A stretch of 10,704 nucleotides of DNA from Patescibacteria group bacterium (lineage in GTDB: Bacteria > Patescibacteriota > Gracilibacteria > JAHISY01). A program made the position numbers and the translations under genes. Location: positions 1-10,704 of the forward strand of contig JAHISY010000078.1 in assembly GCA_018817365.1 (NCBI GenBank), read 5' to 3'. Position 1 is the stretch's first letter; each line of letters starts with the position of its first letter. The notes under the pieces are model-generated. The model searched no databases, was not told the DNA's origin, and worked only from the letters and a program-made list of their open reading frames with translations. Below are positions 7,977 to 10,704 of the stretch, in pieces.

Positions 7977-9185
7977 ATGTTTCTCTTCCAAAAAAATCTC
8001 GCGGAAATAAAACCAAACCGCCTCGTCTGGAATATCGATCAAAATCCGGCACGCCCGGTTATAGATTTGCCCGAAACTAAAAAAGAAAATCCAAACAACA
8101 ATCAAAAACCTGAAACATTCAAACCACCAAAAAGTAATGAGTTGGAAACAACACATCGGGAGCAGGAAAAAAATGATCCGGTACAAACAAAAAAAATGCA
8201 AAAAATCGAACAACAACTCGGAATTCATGAAATTCCAAAAGAGTTAAAAAATCTTTCTCGTGCCGAGATTCGCAATCTCGAACGCAAAAATCCTGAACTG
8301 CTTTTCAAAACCTGCTTTTGGAAAATCGAGGAAAATGGCTCACTCACTCCAATCGAAAAACCAGAGGAACTGAAAGCTGGCGAAAATATCCGATTTTCTG
8401 TAGAAGATGCGGGAACGAAAAACAAACATCTCGAAATGGGAGCCGGTCTGCGCACGCTCCCAGAAAAATTCAATGTGGTGCGAATCAGAGAAGAAAAATT
8501 CTATCGCATTTATTCCGGCGGTCCCTTCGTGGATGCCGAGGGAGATTATCGCGCGGTCCGCACGCACGAAAAAGAAATTATTACACTAACAGATGAGTCT
8601 GTTCCAGTAGAGATTAAAAATGGGATTAAAAAACACAGCAGTGATTATCATGCAACCGATGCGGCAAACTTGATTTCTGAATTCGCCAAAAATGCGGAAG
8701 ATTTGAGTTCGGCGGAATTCAAAGGAAAGATTGAAAAAGCTCGCGCAGAAAATCCAGAACTCATAGATTATTTGAATGTTTCAAAAGAAGATTTGGCTCG
8801 ATTGCAACTTGGAGAAAAAGGCAGTCGCAGCATGCGGAATAATAATCCGGGCAACTTGAAATTCATCGGGCAAGCGGGAGCAATCGGCGCGGATGAGAAG
8901 AATTTTGCGCGTTTCGCCACTCTCGAAGCTGGAGTCGCCGCTCATAAAAATCAAATCAGAATTGATGCAAAACGTGATTTCACCGTTCTTGAATTTACTC
9001 AAAAATATCTCGGCATGACACCGGGCGGAAAAACTACAAGCACGGCTGAAGGCGATGCGCTCGCTTACGCTCGCGCAATTTCTGATAATCCAAATGTAAA
9101 ACTAAAAGATTTAAATATCAATGCAATCCAAAAAGCCATGCAAAAATACGAAAGCTGGGAAGGTCCCGAAAATCTAAAATCATAA
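7977..9185 (+). CDS. Protein with C-terminal NNPGNL domain (phage structural/peptidoglycan-associated type), cluster gene 3
   Basis: The product has 402 residues with the start ATG at 7977, 8 bp after the preceding stop. Residues 1-30 hold a leader-like segment with PNRLVWN (13-19), echoing the R-h-h-W pattern in its neighbours. A Pro/Asn/Lys-rich linker follows at about 31-70, then a helical stretch (72-105) and a compact beta-rich region at 128-205 (RTLPEKFNVVRI, SGGPFVDAEGDYRAVRTHE). The C-terminal domain (about 283-396) carries RNNNPGNLKF at 287-296, FARFATLEAGVAAH at 310-323, FTVLEFTQKYLG at 335-346 and an acidic end, KYESWEG (390-396). This order matches the small domain known from phage virion proteins often annotated structural protein P5 and suspected to act on or bind peptidoglycan. 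Catalysis is not proven from the sequence. No signal peptide or membrane helix is evident, so the route to the cell wall, if any, is unclear. Confidence 0.8.
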   Translation: MFLFQKNLAEIKPNRLVWNIDQNPARPVIDLPETKKENPNNNQKPETFKPPKSNELETTHREQEKNDPVQTKKMQKIEQQLGIHEIPKELKNLSRAEIRNLERKNPELLFKTCFWKIEENGSLTPIEKPEELKAGENIRFSVEDAGTKNKHLEMGAGLRTLPEKFNVVRIREEKFYRIYSGGPFVDAEGDYRAVRTHEKEIITLTDESVPVEIKNGIKKHSSDYHATDAANLISEFAKNAEDLSSAEFKGKIEKARAENPELIDYLNVSKEDLARLQLGEKGSRSMRNNNPGNLKFIGQAGAIGADEKNFARFATLEAGVAAHKNQIRIDAKRDFTVLEFTQKYLGMTPGGKTTSTAEGDALAYARAISDNPNVKLKDLNINAIQKAMQKYESWEGPENLKS

Positions 9186-9197
9186 TTTCAAACAAAA

Positions 9198-9737
9198 ATG
9201 TCTGACCAAAACCAAAACTCCCGTTCGACAGGTTCCCCGCAAGCAAATTCGGGACAGACAGGGCAAACCAGTTTCACTCCCCTTCCCGATGAAACTCATT
9301 TGGCGAATTCTCAAAGTGGTGGTGGAACTCCGTTCGCGCAAACCGGGATTAAGCAAATTGCGATCAAACGCGCCGACATCGAAAAATTCGACATCGCGGA
9401 AGAATTCGTAAAGCAAAATCCTGCACTAATCGATTTGATTCTCAAAACAGAATCAATGAAAGACGAAGAGCGCAAATATTGGTTTCAACTGCTGCCGATC
9501 ATGAGCGCGGAGCAAATCAAAAAGTTGCAAAACATTTTGCAAAATGAAAAAGATCAACTCGAGGAATTGGATAAAAAATATGAAGCGGAAGTATCGAAAT
9601 TAAACGAAAATAAATCGAACTGGAGTCCGCAAAAATTCATCGAAAAGAGAAAACAGATTGAAAAAAATGAAAAAGCACACGAAACGGATGAAAAAGATGC
9701 AGAGAAAGATATTTTAGATCAGTTGGAGAACCTTTAA
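9198..9737 (+). CDS. Small helical protein with disordered N-terminus (cluster gene 4)
   Basis: No named family. The product has 179 residues with the ATG at 9198, 12 bp after the preceding stop and without a Shine-Dalgarno. Residues 1-48 are rich in Ser, Gln, Gly, Asn and Thr and are probably disordered. Residues 50-130 are helical with a distinctive core: DIAEEFVKQNPALIDLIL (65-82), ERKYWFQLLPIMSAEQIKKL (91-110) and QNILQNEKDQLEELDKKYEA (111-130). I have an impression of LPIM-x-EQ helical proteins of this kind in Patescibacteria, but cannot name a domain. Residues 131-179 are highly charged and probably coiled coil. There is no signal peptide, membrane segment or cysteine. The 63-bp spacer after it, larger than the others in the unit, leaves open whether the next gene has its own promoter. 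It may act as an adaptor within the cluster's assembly, but this is inference from position only. Confidence 0.75.
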   Translation: MSDQNQNSRSTGSPQANSGQTGQTSFTPLPDETHLANSQSGGGTPFAQTGIKQIAIKRADIEKFDIAEEFVKQNPALIDLILKTESMKDEERKYWFQLLPIMSAEQIKKLQNILQNEKDQLEELDKKYEAEVSKLNENKSNWSPQKFIEKRKQIEKNEKAHETDEKDAEKDILDQLENL

Positions 9738-9800
9738 AGTAAGAAGTAAAAAATTATTTAAAAATTGTAAAAATCTAAAATTTAAAAATTAAATTAATAA
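9738..9800. other. AT-rich spacer with direct repeats inside the gene cluster
   Basis: These 63 bp are almost entirely A and T and contain TTTAAAAATT twice, at 9757-9766 and 9781-9790. The composition resembles the ligA-glycosyltransferase spacer. It may hold a promoter for the last gene; a -10-like TTAATA just before the ATG is too close to the start to be convincing. No terminator hairpin with a GC-containing stem is present. Confidence 0.4.
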
Positions 9801-10704
9801 ATGAAAACACAAAAAACATTTCAAAACTTTTCTGAAACTTTCGCGCGAGAGCAAAGGTTGATTTTTGAAAGCGCAAAAAATGCAGGCGCGGATGCAAGCG
9901 GCGAAAGCGGTGAAGAAGAAATCAGCACAGACTGGAGCAAGCATAAAAGTAATGAAGCGTTTGCAAAAGCTCTCGATAAATTGGTGAAGCAAGGAAAAAT
10001 CGATGAGCAAAAGAAAAAAGAATTGCTCGCGCATGGACGGGAGGCGCGTCGTCAAGCAGAGGATAGTGAGAAAAAAAAGTCGCGCGAAAAAAATACATTC
10101 GCGAAAATTGAAGAATTAAAAAATAAAAAAAAGTGGCAGCAAAAAATCGCCGAAAGCACGGTAGAATCTTTCAAAAAAGGATATTTGGATAGCGTGGAAG
10201 AGCTGCGCCAGAATGTGCGCGAGCAAATCGAAGAAGAACTCGGCATTAAATTTGAAGCGGAAGATGAAAAAGTCGCGAAAGAATTCATCGCGCTCGAACA
10301 AATGATTTGGCGGAGAGTGGAGAGCGTTTTGGGTGAAAAAAAAATTGCCGACATTTTGAATACGATCGAACGAGACAAAAAACGCGCGAGGGATTGCTAC
10401 GCGAGATTGGGTGGAATTTTTCGCGATGAAAAGAAAAAAGAGTTCTTGAAATTTTTGAAAAAGAAAGAAATTCCCGCAAAAGTAAAAATGGACATCAATT
10501 CGCTATTGGTTTTTTCCAAACAATATGAACACGGAAAAGAATGGAACGAAAACACGATGATGATCGGAATCGTGCAGACCGGAGAATTGCGCGACTTGGA
10601 ATTGGTTTTGATCGCGGTGGAAAAATTGTACGAGAAATGGGACGGCGCCAAAATTCAAAAACGCGAAGACCTTGACAAGAGTTTCGCGGATTATGAAAAG
10701 CGAC
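9801..10704 (+). CDS. Lys/Glu-rich coiled-coil protein, 3'-truncated by window edge (cluster gene 5)
   Basis: The frame is open from the ATG at 9801 to the last complete codon of the window: 301 residues with no stop, so the gene is 3'-partial. I do not recognise the family. The N-terminus MKTQKTFQNFSETFAREQRLIFES carries REQRLIF (16-22), which resembles the R-h-h-W/F pattern near the start of three upstream products. A short Gly/Ser/Glu segment follows (28-41). Residues 45-150 are strongly charged and helical (KALDKLVKQGKIDEQKKKEL, SVEELRQNVREQIEEELG). Residues 151-220 have regular heptad-like hydrophobics (FIALEQMIWRRVESVL). A more globular stretch begins at about 230 (KMDINSLLVFSKQYEHG, TMMIGIVQTGELRDLELVLI). 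One cysteine is seen (C199). No membrane helix appears in the visible part. The start is SD-less and preceded by an A/T tract. Confidence 0.8.
   Translation, partial: MKTQKTFQNFSETFAREQRLIFESAKNAGADASGESGEEEISTDWSKHKSNEAFAKALDKLVKQGKIDEQKKKELLAHGREARRQAEDSEKKKSREKNTFAKIEELKNKKKWQQKIAESTVESFKKGYLDSVEELRQNVREQIEEELGIKFEAEDEKVAKEFIALEQMIWRRVESVLGEKKIADILNTIERDKKRARDCYARLGGIFRDEKKKEFLKFLKKKEIPAKVKMDINSLLVFSKQYEHGKEWNENTMMIGIVQTGELRDLELVLIAVEKLYEKWDGAKIQKREDLDKSFADYEKR

Noticed and set aside
6097..9737. Both cluster gene 1 and gene 4 end in E-N-L-stop with the same bases AACCTTTAAA
   Set aside because: Three residues and ten bases are too short to exclude coincidence, and gene 2 ends differently.
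5161..10704. Cluster as part of a prophage, prompted by the NNPGNL domain
   Set aside because: No capsid, portal, terminase, tail, integrase or attachment-site features are visible in the window.

Overview
The window looks like chromosomal DNA from an uncultured bacterium of the Candidate Phyla Radiation (Patescibacteria), possibly the Peregrinibacteria. The assignment is inferred from style: very AT-rich palindromic spacers, no visible Shine-Dalgarno sequence before any complete gene's start, Lys/Glu-rich proteins without recognisable families, an IPT/TIG-type surface protein, and a divergent ligA. The standard code works throughout, since no gene needs UGA read as sense. All visible stops are TAA or TAG.

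Layout. (1) Positions 2-1516, plus strand: the 3' part of a secreted or surface beta-sandwich protein with TIG-like modules and a C-terminal cysteine pair. (2) Positions 1517-1682: a convergent spacer with an intrinsic terminator facing the minus strand and a 14-bp tandem repeat that runs into the end of the next gene. (3) Minus strand, read from right to left: ligA (4964 to 2907), then a GT4 glycosyltransferase (2804 to 1683), separated by 102 bp of AT-only palindromes. (4) Positions 4965-5025: a 61-bp divergent intergenic region. (5) Plus strand, 5026 to the right edge: five closely spaced genes (spacers of 15, 8, 12 and 63 bp). In order they encode a C-terminally membrane-anchored protein, a longer soluble paralogue of it, a protein with an NNPGNL domain resembling phage or peptidoglycan-associated proteins, a small helical protein, and a coiled-coil protein cut by the window edge.

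The five-gene plus-strand cluster is the most interesting part. Its first two products share an identical N-terminal 12-residue start (35 identical nucleotides) and a paralogous helical region. Products 1, 2, 3 and 5 share a short N-terminal pattern of the form R-h-h-W/F, where h is hydrophobic. With a membrane anchor and a possible murein-acting domain in the same unit, the cluster may build an envelope-associated assembly. That function is inference; no member is a characterised family that I can name with confidence.

There is no stretch over 300 bp without a gene. I saw no rRNA, tRNA, CRISPR array, transposase or integrase.
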